This document shows positions 1-5,517 of a stretch of DNA of 6,892 bases, piece by piece (position 1 is the stretch's first letter; each line of letters starts with the position of its first letter). The DNA is from Nitrospirota bacterium (GTDB lineage Bacteria; Nitrospirota; Thermodesulfovibrionia; JACRGW01). The stretch is taken from positions 1 through 6,892 of the forward strand of contig JACRGW010000184.1 in assembly GCA_016212195.1 (NCBI GenBank). The letters run 5' to 3'. Below the pieces are notes generated by a model. It was not told the origin of the DNA and ran no database searches. It saw only the letters and a program-made list of their open reading frames with translations. A program made the position numbers and the translations under genes.

Positions 1-21
1 CTTTTCGATCCTCACTGCCAC
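1..21 (-). CDS. Possible 5' end of a new gene, GTG start, cut by the window edge
   Basis: Reading leftward, a GTG at 21-19 opens a frame (M-A-V-R-I-E-K) that runs off the window. An AGGG ribosome-binding site at 33-30 sits 8 nt upstream, and a good promoter lies at 99-126, so start, binding site and promoter agree. A second GTG at 15-13 is an alternative start in the same frame. Seven residues are too few to name a family. The same bases can be read on the plus strand as the tail of an open frame ending in TAA near 40, so the call is tentative. Confidence 0.35.
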
Positions 22-94
22 CCAGCCAACCCTAATAATTAAGTTATATAATTAATTTATAAAAATTACTTTTTACATTTTTTGTAATTTTGTT

Positions 95-119
95 ACTTAG
101 TATACTAAATATACTAAGT
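95..119. promoter_or_regulatory. Perfect inverted-repeat operator overlapping the promoter
   Basis: ACTTAGTATA (95-104) and TATACTAAGT (110-119) form a perfect 10-bp inverted repeat around the 5-nt centre CTAAA. The repeat covers the whole -10 box and most of the -10/-35 spacer, the geometry of a repressor site that blocks RNA polymerase. ATACTAA also occurs twice in direct order inside it. I cannot assign the binding protein from sequence. A dimeric winged-helix regulator is a reasonable guess, and self-regulation by the truncated gene is possible. Confidence 0.6.
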
Positions 120-126
120 TTGTCAA
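99..126 (-). promoter_or_regulatory. Sigma-70-type promoter driving the leftward gene
   Basis: On the minus strand a perfect TTGACA -35 box (126-121) is followed by a 16-nt spacer and TATACT (104-99), one mismatch from the TATAAT consensus. Transcription would start near position 92, leaving a leader of about 70 nt before the GTG at 21. Upstream of the -35 is an AT-rich stretch holding the 12-bp palindrome ATTAAATTTAAT (129-140), which could act as an UP element. The promoter lies right after the stop of the LRV-like gene and marks a new transcription unit. Confidence 0.6.
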
Positions 127-151
127 GCATTAAATTTAATCCTGCAAAAAA

Positions 152-910
152 TCAGGTTTTTTTGCTTTTCATCTGTATTATTCTATTGGCCGAATCCCTG
201 ATAACCCTGGGTATCCCCTTATTTTTACACAAAATGGCAAGATCCTTCTCTTTTAGCTTCTGCAAATAGCCCAGCGCCAAGGCAATGGGGGTCTTTGGGT
301 TATTTACCAATGAAAATATTACTGCGTAGTTTTTTGTCCATTCCCTGTTCTTGCATATCTCCCTCAGGATCTCCTCCTGCACATTCTTTGACTGCGCTAT
401 CAAGAGAACCTCGTCTTCTGTTATCTTGGGATTCGCAAGAACAGCCAGTGCTACCTGTTTATTAGAATCCTTTATCAATATGCTTCTGCCGTCCCTGTCT
501 GTCTTTAATGCAAAGTGGAGTTTTTCGGCAACAGGCATCACCTGGATCCTCTGAAAGAGGCTCATCTTTTTTACATGAGGCTCATCCTCTTTTGCGGGGA
601 TTGACAAACCGCCGGTCTCTGAAGCGGCCGGAACCAATTCACCCAAGGCAAGGACAACGTCTTCCCTGTGCCTTGCTATCATATCCTTCAAATCCCTGGA
701 GGGGATACTGTAAAGAAATAAAAGTGTCTCTCCGCTTGTCCCCGGATTTTTTACGAGGATCTCCATTATTTTTATCTTCTTAAAATGGATCCTCGCTATC
801 CTGTCAAGGATATCGCTGTTCAGGTATTTTTCTCCTGCCAATATCCTCAAAGTTTCATCCGAGGCGTTATCTAAGTAAAGCGGAAGGAGGAAGGGGGTAA
901 TAGGCTTCAT
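152..910 (-). CDS. HEAT/LRV-like alpha-helical repeat protein, function unknown
   Basis: This is a 252-residue soluble protein with no signal peptide or membrane segment. The start chosen is the ATG at 910-908. It lies 13 nt after the ubiX stop and has an AGGA ribosome-binding site (922-919) with 8-nt spacing. The frame stays open to a TTG at 994, but that would overlap ubiX by about 70 nt. The protein consists of short helices punctuated by NP-x-T turns: NPGT at 55-58, NPKIT at 160-164 and NPKT at 204-207. Each is followed by a leucine-rich helix, resembling leucine-rich-repeat-variant, HEAT or DUF2336-type solenoids. Residues 94-115 look like a flexible linker. The C-terminal half (116-245, with the conserved-looking stretch LIKDSNKQVA at 145-154) resembles hypothetical proteins I associate with Geobacter-like bacteria. 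That is recollection, not a search. A protein- or RNA-binding scaffold is plausible, but no catalytic residues are visible. It is probably the last gene of the operon. Confidence 0.8.
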   Translation of the reverse strand: MKPITPFLLPLYLDNASDETLRILAGEKYLNSDILDRIARIHFKKIKIMEILVKNPGTSGETLLFLYSIPSRDLKDMIARHREDVVLALGELVPAASETGGLSIPAKEDEPHVKKMSLFQRIQVMPVAEKLHFALKTDRDGRSILIKDSNKQVALAVLANPKITEDEVLLIAQSKNVQEEILREICKNREWTKNYAVIFSLVNNPKTPIALALGYLQKLKEKDLAILCKNKGIPRVIRDSANRIIQMKSKKT

Positions 911-923
911 AACGATAATCCTG

Positions 924-1520
924 CTATGGACCTTTACCCCATCTTTCAAACAGATTATTCTGGATGCCGAGGGAATCGAGTACCCTCCCGACAATAAAAT
1001 CTACCATATGATTTATGGATTTAGGGTTATTATAAAAGGCCGGCATTGCAGGGATTATGTGAACACCGGTCTCCGCAAGGGTAAGCATATTTCTCAGATG
1101 TACAGCGCTGAGGGGCGTCTCCCTTGGAACTATGACAAGTCTCCTCCTCTCCTTTATCGTTACATCTGCCGCCCTTTCTATCAGGTTTGATGAAAAACCA
1201 TGGGCAATGGCTGACATGGCCTTCATAGAGCATGGTATAACTATCATCCCGTCCAGATAGACTGATCCGCTTGAGATTGGGGCATTCAGGTTGGTCTCTT
1301 CAAAATATCTTATGTCTCCGCCAAACCTCTCCTTTATGTCCTTATTCACCTCCGGTTCGCCTCCCAACCAGTCTATCCCGACCTCATTCCTGATTATCGA
1401 GAGGCCATCAGATGAAACAGTCAGATACACCTTATATCCCTCTTTTGAGAGATACTCAAGGAGCCTTATACCGTAAACAGCGCCGCTTGCACCCGATATC
1501 GCTACAGCATAACTCTTCAT
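924..1520 (-). CDS. ubiX: Flavin prenyltransferase UbiX
   Basis: UbiX joins a dimethylallyl group to FMN, giving the prenylated flavin used by UbiD-family decarboxylases in ubiquinone, menaquinone-type and aromatic-acid metabolism. The 198-residue length is normal for the family. Visible motifs are GASGA at 10-14 (flavin-binding loop), PCSMK at 96-100, KERRR at 123-127, PRETPLS at 132-138 and PAMPAFY at 157-163. The four dimethylallyl-phosphate-binding residues known from Pseudomonas UbiX (K129, R139, Y169, R185) correspond to K123, R133, Y163 and R179 with a constant offset of six, so the enzyme looks intact. The ATG overlaps the rapZ stop (ATGA, 1520-1517), which implies translational coupling. 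No ubiD partner lies in the window, so the pathway served cannot be told. The related Pad1 and phosphopantothenoylcysteine decarboxylases are less likely given these residues. Confidence 0.95.
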   Translation of the reverse strand: MKSYAVAISGASGAVYGIRLLEYLSKEGYKVYLTVSSDGLSIIRNEVGIDWLGGEPEVNKDIKERFGGDIRYFEETNLNAPISSGSVYLDGMIVIPCSMKAMSAIAHGFSSNLIERAADVTIKERRRLVIVPRETPLSAVHLRNMLTLAETGVHIIPAMPAFYNNPKSINHMVDFIVGRVLDSLGIQNNLFERWGKGP

Positions 1521-2383
1521 ACCCTTCCGATATCCCTATGTCTTACAGTTAATTCAAGTCCTTTTTTGTTAAAAAACCTACCAATAAGATTGGCTACAAC
1601 AACAGACCTATGCCTCCCGCCTGTACAACCTATCCCCAATGTAAGATAGGACCTCCCTTCCTTTTCATATAATGGGAAAAGGAATTCAAGGAACCTGGTA
1701 AGCCTGTTTATAAAAGAACGGCTGGTCTGATCTTTCATTATATACTCCTCAATCTTCGGGTCATCTCCTGAAAGCAGTCTTAAATCAGAGACAAAATTCG
1801 GATTGACAAGAAACCTGACATCAAAGAGCAGGTCGGCCTCATAGGGGCTGCCATATTTATATCCAAAGGAGATCAAAAAGATATTTAACCTCTTAACATC
1901 ACTCCTTGTTATATAATACTTTGTTATAACCTCTTTTAGCTTGTGAACATTGTACTCTGAGGTATCTATTACTTTGTCTGCACCCTTTCTTAATTCTGAT
2001 AACCTTTCCTTTTCAAGCTTAATCGCCTCCAGTATTGGTCTGTTTCTGGCAAGAGGATGGGGTCTTCTGGTCTCAGAAAACCTGCTTACAAGAACCTCAT
2101 CCCGGGCCTCAAGGAATAACAACTCAATCTGGAAACCATCAGCCTTCAGCCGGTCAAAGGTAGAGACGAAATCGGCCAGAAAACTCCTCTCGCGGATATC
2201 TATCCCGAGGGCAATCTTTTTTACTTCGCTCCCTGATTGGCTGCAGATATCGACAAATTTCGGAATAAGTGGAGGGGGAAGGTTGTCAACACAGAAAAAA
2301 CCAAGATCCTCAAAACATTTTATAGCATAACTCTTGCCGGAACCCGACTGACCACTGATAATGACAACCTTTAGATCCTTCAC
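1517..2383 (-). CDS. rapZ: RapZ-family nucleotide-binding protein (RNase adapter)
   Basis: In Escherichia coli RapZ binds the small RNAs GlmY and GlmZ and presents GlmZ to RNase E, tuning glucosamine-6-phosphate and thus envelope-precursor synthesis. The 288-residue protein is of normal length. The N-terminal P-loop domain carries GQSGSGKS at 11-18, DNLP at 33-36 and RFSETRRPHPL at 101-111. The C-terminal domain has SFGYKYG at 172-178, ADLLFDVRFL at 183-192, GCTGGRHRSV at 252-261 and a terminal RHRD. Most of the RNA-binding pocket motif is therefore kept, but the extreme C-terminal basic tail known in enterics seems shortened. The start is GTG at 2383: an in-frame TGA at 2389-2387 excludes earlier starts. 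Outside gammaproteobacteria the target is usually unknown, so sRNA binding here is inference. The usual ptsN, npr or hprK neighbours are absent. Confidence 0.95.
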   Translation of the reverse strand: MKDLKVVIISGQSGSGKSYAIKCFEDLGFFCVDNLPPPLIPKFVDICSQSGSEVKKIALGIDIRERSFLADFVSTFDRLKADGFQIELLFLEARDEVLVSRFSETRRPHPLARNRPILEAIKLEKERLSELRKGADKVIDTSEYNVHKLKEVITKYYITRSDVKRLNIFLISFGYKYGSPYEADLLFDVRFLVNPNFVSDLRLLSGDDPKIEEYIMKDQTSRSFINRLTRFLEFLFPLYEKEGRSYLTLGIGCTGGRHRSVVVANLIGRFFNKKGLELTVRHRDIGRV

Positions 2384-2386
2384 ACC

Positions 2387-2391
2387 TCACC
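2387..2391 (-). promoter_or_regulatory. Ribosome-binding site deciding the rapZ GTG start
   Basis: GGTGA on the minus strand pairs with the 3' part of the extended anti-Shine-Dalgarno sequence and lies 3 nt from the GTG. This is an acceptable aligned spacing for that part of the helix. It overlaps the in-frame TGA (2389-2387), so no earlier start can be used. Combined with a GTG codon, it suggests modest rapZ translation. Confidence 0.5.
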
Positions 2392-2481
2392 AGTGTCTAT
2401 AAAGATTAGAAATGGTTGATGCCATTCTACGTTATTGATCTTTGCATATGTAATGGAAAGATACATGTCGTTGCATCCGGT

Positions 2482-2559
2482 CACCCTGAGCTTGTCGAAG
2501 GGTGCACGGGTCATGGTTCGACAAGCTCACCATGACCCGTAGTGAGTTTACCGAACTAC
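2482..2559. repeat. Array of three extragenic hairpins with a shared 11-nt loop
   Basis: Three hairpins lie side by side. Hairpin A (2482-2504) has stem CACCCT/AGGGTG and loop GAGCTTGTCGA. Hairpin B (2506-2540) has a perfect 12-bp stem ACGGGTCATGGT/ACCATGACCCGT and loop TCGACAAGCTC, the exact reverse complement of the A loop. Hairpin C (2539-2559) has stem GTAGT/ACTAC and loop GAGTTTACCGA, matching the A loop at 8 of 11 positions. All loops are 11 nt while the stems differ in sequence but stay paired. A and C face one way and B the other, so A and B loops could also pair in a larger cruciform. The TTCGACAAGCTCA core recalls palindromic extragenic elements common in environmental genomes (recollection, unsearched). 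No transposase is nearby. Confidence 0.85.
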
Positions 2560-2569
2560 CGGAAGATTT

Positions 2570-2577
2570 CCTCCTTT
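2570..2577 (-). promoter_or_regulatory. Orphan consensus Shine-Dalgarno sequence with no start codon
   Basis: AAAGGAGG on the minus strand is a perfect ribosome-binding sequence, stronger than those of most genes here. No ATG, GTG or TTG follows within the next 15 nt. The hairpin array begins about 10 nt downstream. It may be a relic of a gene lost between hpf and rapZ, or chance. Confidence 0.3.
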
Positions 2578-2600
2578 ATTTATGCAAAACTCAATAGCTT

Positions 2601-2687
2601 CTTGGGGAGAGGCAGCGAGCCCTATGCCCCGAAGGGTTCGGCTTTGCCGAGGCGAGTGTTCGGAAGGGGGGCTTTGCCCCCCTCCGA
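2601..2687. repeat. GC-rich hairpin cluster with GCTTTGC apices
   Basis: Hairpin D (2638-2650) has stem TCGGC/GCCGA and a TTT loop. Hairpin E (2660-2687) pairs TCGGA plus GGGGGGC with GCCCCCC plus TCCGA around TTT: 12 bp with a single bulged A at 2664/2665. D and E share the same apex, GC-TTT-GC, and are 9 nt apart. A weaker outer stem pairs CTTGGGG (2601-2607) with CCCC (2627-2630) and AAG (2632-2634), skipping one G. GCGAG occurs twice (2615-2619 and 2652-2656). The block is visibly richer in G and C than the flanking genes, which suggests an extragenic repeat element or a structured RNA. It is a different family from the array at 2482-2559. Confidence 0.65.
2660..2687 (-). terminator. Possible terminator or attenuator hairpin after hpf
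   Basis: On the minus strand the 12-bp, very GC-rich hairpin with an AAA loop begins 5 nt after the hpf stop codon. It would be stable enough to pause RNA polymerase or protect the upstream lpt-rpoN-hpf transcript from 3' exonucleases. No U-run follows (the next bases are ACACTCGCC), so it is not a canonical intrinsic terminator. Partial termination or mRNA stabilisation would lower rapZ-ubiX expression relative to hpf. Confidence 0.35.
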
Positions 2688-2692
2688 GTTCA

Positions 2693-3226
2693 TTAGTATA
2701 CCGGTTCGATAAGCCCCACATTACCATCCTCTCTCTTGTATATAACCTTTACCTTTTCGTTTGAGGGATCGGCAAAGAGGTAAAAATTCATCTTCTGCGT
2801 CTCCATCTGCATTATCGCCTCCTCCGGCAGCATTGGTTTGATTACGACCTTTCTCTTCTCGATTATCCTTGGCAGATTCTCCTTGTGTATGGGACTTGAG
2901 TCAGGCTGTATATTCCTCCTCTTTGTGTCAGGTGAAACCTTGTGGTCGGTCAGTTTCTCCTTGTATCTCCTGACTTGTCTCTCTATCTTATCAAGGGCCT
3001 TGTCTATGGAGGAATACATCTCCTCTGTCTCCTCCTTTGCAGTTATAATAAAACCGTTCAGATTCAAAGAGATCTCGGCAATATGCCTGTATTTCTCTAC
3101 GCTCAATATAACGTTTGCCTCATTCGCCTTTGAACCATATCTCTCCATCTTTCTGATCTTCCCCTCTGCATAATCACGCAGGGCATCTGTTATTTCCGTG
3201 TGTCTGCCAGTAATATTTACCTGCAT
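2693..3226 (-). CDS. hpf: Ribosome hibernation-promoting factor, long form
   Basis: Long HPF binds the decoding region of idle 30S subunits and pairs two ribosomes into inactive 100S dimers in stationary phase or stress. The protein has 177 residues. The S30AE/YfiA domain spans roughly 1-98, beginning MQVNITGRHTEIT, with a basic helix KIERQVRRYKEKL at 80-92. A charged linker follows (99-122). The C-terminal dimerisation domain is at 123-177, with PMLPEEAIMQME at 131-142, FYLFADPSNEKV at 148-159 and DGNVGLIEP at 167-175. Both parts are complete, which separates it from the short HPF and RaiA of enterics. The ATG is preceded by a strong GGAGGTGG site. It lies 85 nt after rpoN, the conserved position for this gene, and no convincing promoter is visible in that spacer. 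Confidence 0.96.
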   Translation of the reverse strand: MQVNITGRHTEITDALRDYAEGKIRKMERYGSKANEANVILSVEKYRHIAEISLNLNGFIITAKEETEEMYSSIDKALDKIERQVRRYKEKLTDHKVSPDTKRRNIQPDSSPIHKENLPRIIEKRKVVIKPMLPEEAIMQMETQKMNFYLFADPSNEKVKVIYKREDGNVGLIEPVY

Positions 3227-3233
3227 AAGTCTT

Positions 3234-3241
3234 CCACCTCC
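3234..3241 (-). promoter_or_regulatory. Strong Shine-Dalgarno of hpf
   Basis: GGAGGTGG lies 7 nt before the ATG at 3226 and is the strongest ribosome-binding site attached to a gene in this window. It fits the high HPF dosage needed to match ribosome numbers, and it fixes the start codon. Confidence 0.75.
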
Positions 3242-3311
3242 GATTTATAAACTATTTTCTTTAAACCTTTATACAAGTTGAACAGTTTACCTCTCCGGTA
3301 ACAGGTTGTTG

Positions 3312-4748
3312 TCAGAATAATCTCTTTCTCTTGCTCGCCTGTGGTATATTCAACTCTGACCTATATTTTGCCACCGTCCTCCTTGCAATCTCTATTATAT
3401 CTTTGATCTTAAGTCTCTCGACGATCTCATGGTCCTTTAAGGGCCTCCGCGGATCCTCCTCAGCTACCATCTTTCTTATCATCTCCCTTACTGTGATAGA
3501 TGAGAGCTCGCCCCCTATCCCTCCGGTCCTGTTAATCTTTGTGCTAAAAAAATACTTTAATTCAAACAGACCCTGGGGGGTATGCATATATTTATTGTTT
3601 GTCACCCTGCTTATCGTTGATTCATGCATAGAGATATCTTCGGCTACCTGCCGTAAAACTAAAGGCCTCAAGAAACCTACCCCTTTATCAAAGAATTCCT
3701 GCTGGAATTTGACTATACTCTCTGCCACCCTGAGTATCGTCTTATTCCTCTGTTCAATAGACTTTATGAGCCAGAGGGCAGACCTGAGCCTTCCTTCCAG
3801 ATATGTCTTTGTAGGATTATACATCTCTCCCTGGGAATTGAGCATTCTCTTATAGAAAGGCCCTATTCTGAGCTTCGGCCGCCCGTCGTCGTTGAGCAGA
3901 ACAGTATAGCCTTTATCGGATCTCGTTACATAGACATCCGGTGTGATTATCCTGTTCTCTGTTGTAAAAAATGGGCGCCCTGGTTTAGGCTCAAGCCCCT
4001 CTATAACCTTCGCTGCCTGGAAGACCTCATCTATCGTAGCCCCGAGGGCCTTGGCTATTAGCTGGTACTTCTTTCCTTCAAGGTCCTTAAGATGAGAGTT
4101 AATGATCAACTCCACAAGGGTCCCTTTAAGGCCAAGCTGCTCAACCTGAATAAGAAGACACTCCTTCAAGTCCCTGGCGCCTACCCCCATTGGATCAAAT
4201 GCCTGGATCAGCTTCAAGGCATCCTCTACATCTTCTACCTTGGTCCCGGCCGAGGAGGCGATCTCTTCCAGGGGGGACCTCAGGTATCCGTCGTCATCAA
4301 TATTACCTATTATTACGGCGCCGATTCTCCTTTCCTCCTCACTGACAGACGATAACACCAACTGCCACAGGAGGTGATCAAAGATGGAATCTGACCTGGA
4401 AAGGGTTTGTTCATAGGAAGGGAGATCCTCGGTTGCTGCAGAGGAATAAGACGTCCTGTCATCGTCGAGGTATTCATTCCAGATGAAGCTTAAATCCTCG
4501 ATCTCCGCCTTATCTGACCGATCCTCTTCGTCTGAGTCATCTACGGTATTTGAAGAGGAGAGAGATTCTTCTGACAATTCTGGAGACTCCGGCGTCATCT
4601 CCTCCTCAAGCATCGGGTTTTCAAGCATTTCCTGAGAGATGACCTGATTTAATTCAAGCCTCGACAACTGGAGCAGTTTTATGGCCTGCTGGAGCTGAGG
4701 TGTTATTATCAGCTTCTGGCCGAGCTTTAAGTTCAACTTCATCTTCAT
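3312..4748 (-). CDS. rpoN: RNA polymerase sigma-54 factor RpoN
   Basis: Sigma-54 directs RNA polymerase to -24/-12 promoters that need AAA+ enhancer-binding activators. The 478-residue protein is complete. Region I, rich in glutamine and leucine, spans 1-50 with LKLGQKLIITPQLQQAIKLL at 7-26. Region II is an acidic, serine-rich stretch at about 51-100. The core-binding domain carries IGNIDDDGYL at 147-156 and FDPMGVGARDL at 184-194. A helix-turn-helix segment lies at about 365-402 (LRQVAEDISMHESTISRV). The RpoN box ARRTVAKYR is at 455-463, followed by S where the consensus has E. The ATG at 4748 lies 11 nt after the lptB stop, with AGGG overlapping that stop as ribosome-binding site. An in-frame ATG two codons later is an alternative start. 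The position after lptB is conserved widely in Gram-negatives. Confidence 0.98.
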   Translation of the reverse strand: MKMKLNLKLGQKLIITPQLQQAIKLLQLSRLELNQVISQEMLENPMLEEEMTPESPELSEESLSSSNTVDDSDEEDRSDKAEIEDLSFIWNEYLDDDRTSYSSAATEDLPSYEQTLSRSDSIFDHLLWQLVLSSVSEEERRIGAVIIGNIDDDGYLRSPLEEIASSAGTKVEDVEDALKLIQAFDPMGVGARDLKECLLIQVEQLGLKGTLVELIINSHLKDLEGKKYQLIAKALGATIDEVFQAAKVIEGLEPKPGRPFFTTENRIITPDVYVTRSDKGYTVLLNDDGRPKLRIGPFYKRMLNSQGEMYNPTKTYLEGRLRSALWLIKSIEQRNKTILRVAESIVKFQQEFFDKGVGFLRPLVLRQVAEDISMHESTISRVTNNKYMHTPQGLFELKYFFSTKINRTGGIGGELSSITVREMIRKMVAEEDPRRPLKDHEIVERLKIKDIIEIARRTVAKYRSELNIPQASKRKRLF

Positions 4749-4759
4749 TCGTATTTGCC

Positions 4760-5485
4760 CTAATTATTAAACTTGAATTTCTCCCCCAGGTAAATCTCCC
4801 TCGCCTTCTGGCTCCGGGCAATATAATCAGGTGTCCCGTCCTCCAATATCTCCCCTTCACTGATTATATATGTCCTATCTGTAATTTCAAGGGTCTCACG
4901 CACATTGTGATCCGTTATGAGCAGACCTATCCCCCGCTCCTTAAGCTGGGAGATGATCCTCTGGATCTCAGATACCGAGATCGGGTCTATTCCTGCAAAA
5001 GGCTCATCCAGGAGAAGAAAACTCGGAGATGTAATGAGGGCCCTTGTTATCTCCACCCGTCTTCGCTCCCCGCCTGAAAGGGTATATGCCTTATTCTTGG
5101 CAAGGTTAATAATATCAAGCTCCTTTAACAGGCTATTTAATCTTTCATCCTTTTCAGCAGCAGGGATATCACTCATCTCCAGGATTGCAAGAAGGTTTTC
5201 CTCTACACTCAACTTTCTGAATATTGATGGTTCCTGAGGCAGGTATCCTATGCCCTTCCTCGACCTCAGGTGCAAAGGGAGATTGGTGATCCGCTCCTCT
5301 CCCAGAAATATTTCGCCTCCACCCACTTTTGTCAACCCCACCATCATATAAAATATTGTCGTCTTTCCGGCGCCGTTCGGACCCAACAGACCGACAACCT
5401 CTCCCTCCTTTATCGATATATCCACCCCCTTAACTACCCTTCTCCCTCCATACTCTTTTTTTAACCCCCTTGCCTCTAAGATCAA
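4760..5485 (-). CDS. lptB: LPS export ABC transporter ATPase LptB
   Basis: LptB is the cytoplasmic ATPase of the LptB2FG transporter that extracts LPS from the inner membrane and pushes it along the LptC-LptA bridge. The 241-residue protein has Walker A GPNGAGKT at 35-42, Q-loop Q84, signature LSGGERRR at 136-143, Walker B ending in D160-E161, D-loop GID at 165-167 and switch histidine H193. F89-R90 match the E. coli F90-R91 pair that contacts the LptF/LptG coupling helices, which supports LptB over a general branched-chain amino-acid ATPase. The start is TTG at 5485, because the upstream ATG at about 5497 meets a stop after two codons. The gene lies 32 nt after lptA and 11 nt before rpoN. 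The lptF and lptG partners are not in the window. Confidence 0.97.
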   Translation of the reverse strand: MILEARGLKKEYGGRRVVKGVDISIKEGEVVGLLGPNGAGKTTIFYMMVGLTKVGGGEIFLGEERITNLPLHLRSRKGIGYLPQEPSIFRKLSVEENLLAILEMSDIPAAEKDERLNSLLKELDIINLAKNKAYTLSGGERRRVEITRALITSPSFLLLDEPFAGIDPISVSEIQRIISQLKERGIGLLITDHNVRETLEITDRTYIISEGEILEDGTPDYIARSQKAREIYLGEKFKFNN

Positions 5486-5489
5486 TTCT

Positions 5490-5494
5490 ACCTC
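5490..5494 (-). promoter_or_regulatory. Ribosome-binding site fixing the lptB TTG start
   Basis: GAGGT on the minus strand ends 4 nt before the TTG at 5485-5483. Its bases overlap a decoy ATG-AGG-TAG mini-frame, which cannot encode LptB. The encoded start M-I-L-E-A matches the normal LptB N-terminus, so the TTG is well supported. Confidence 0.6.
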
Positions 5495-5517
5495 ATTTTA
5501 ACAGAATAATCGATTTG

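Noticed and set aside
139..163. CCTG/CAGG hairpin followed by a T-run on the plus strand, resembling a terminator
   Set aside because: The reliable stem is only 4 bp, and no plus-strand gene is supported to its left. For the leftward operon the T-run would be on the wrong strand.
911..994. Longer start (TTG at 994) for the LRV-like gene
   Set aside because: It would overlap the coding end of ubiX by about 70 nt and has a poorer start codon, whereas the ATG at 910 has a well-spaced AGGA site.
2410..2432. TGGCAT on the minus strand upstream of rapZ as a sigma-54 promoter half-site
   Set aside because: The GC expected about 10 nt after the GG is absent (TT instead), so the -12 element is missing.
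2582..2764. Plus-strand open frame of 60 codons across the hpf 3' end and the GC-rich repeats
   Set aside because: It translates hairpins D and E and then runs antisense into hpf. Its glycine/proline/cysteine-rich phrases are what such repeats produce in any frame, and there is no ribosome-binding site.
3285..3302. Short hairpin TTACC/GGTAA just after the rpoN stop
   Set aside because: Five base pairs with no following U-run are too weak for a terminator, and hpf is expected to be co-transcribed with rpoN.
3331..3855. Long plus-strand open frame of 174 codons opposite rpoN
   Set aside because: It lies wholly antisense to a clearly conserved gene, has no ribosome-binding site and resembles no known family. 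It is a shadow of rpoN codon use.
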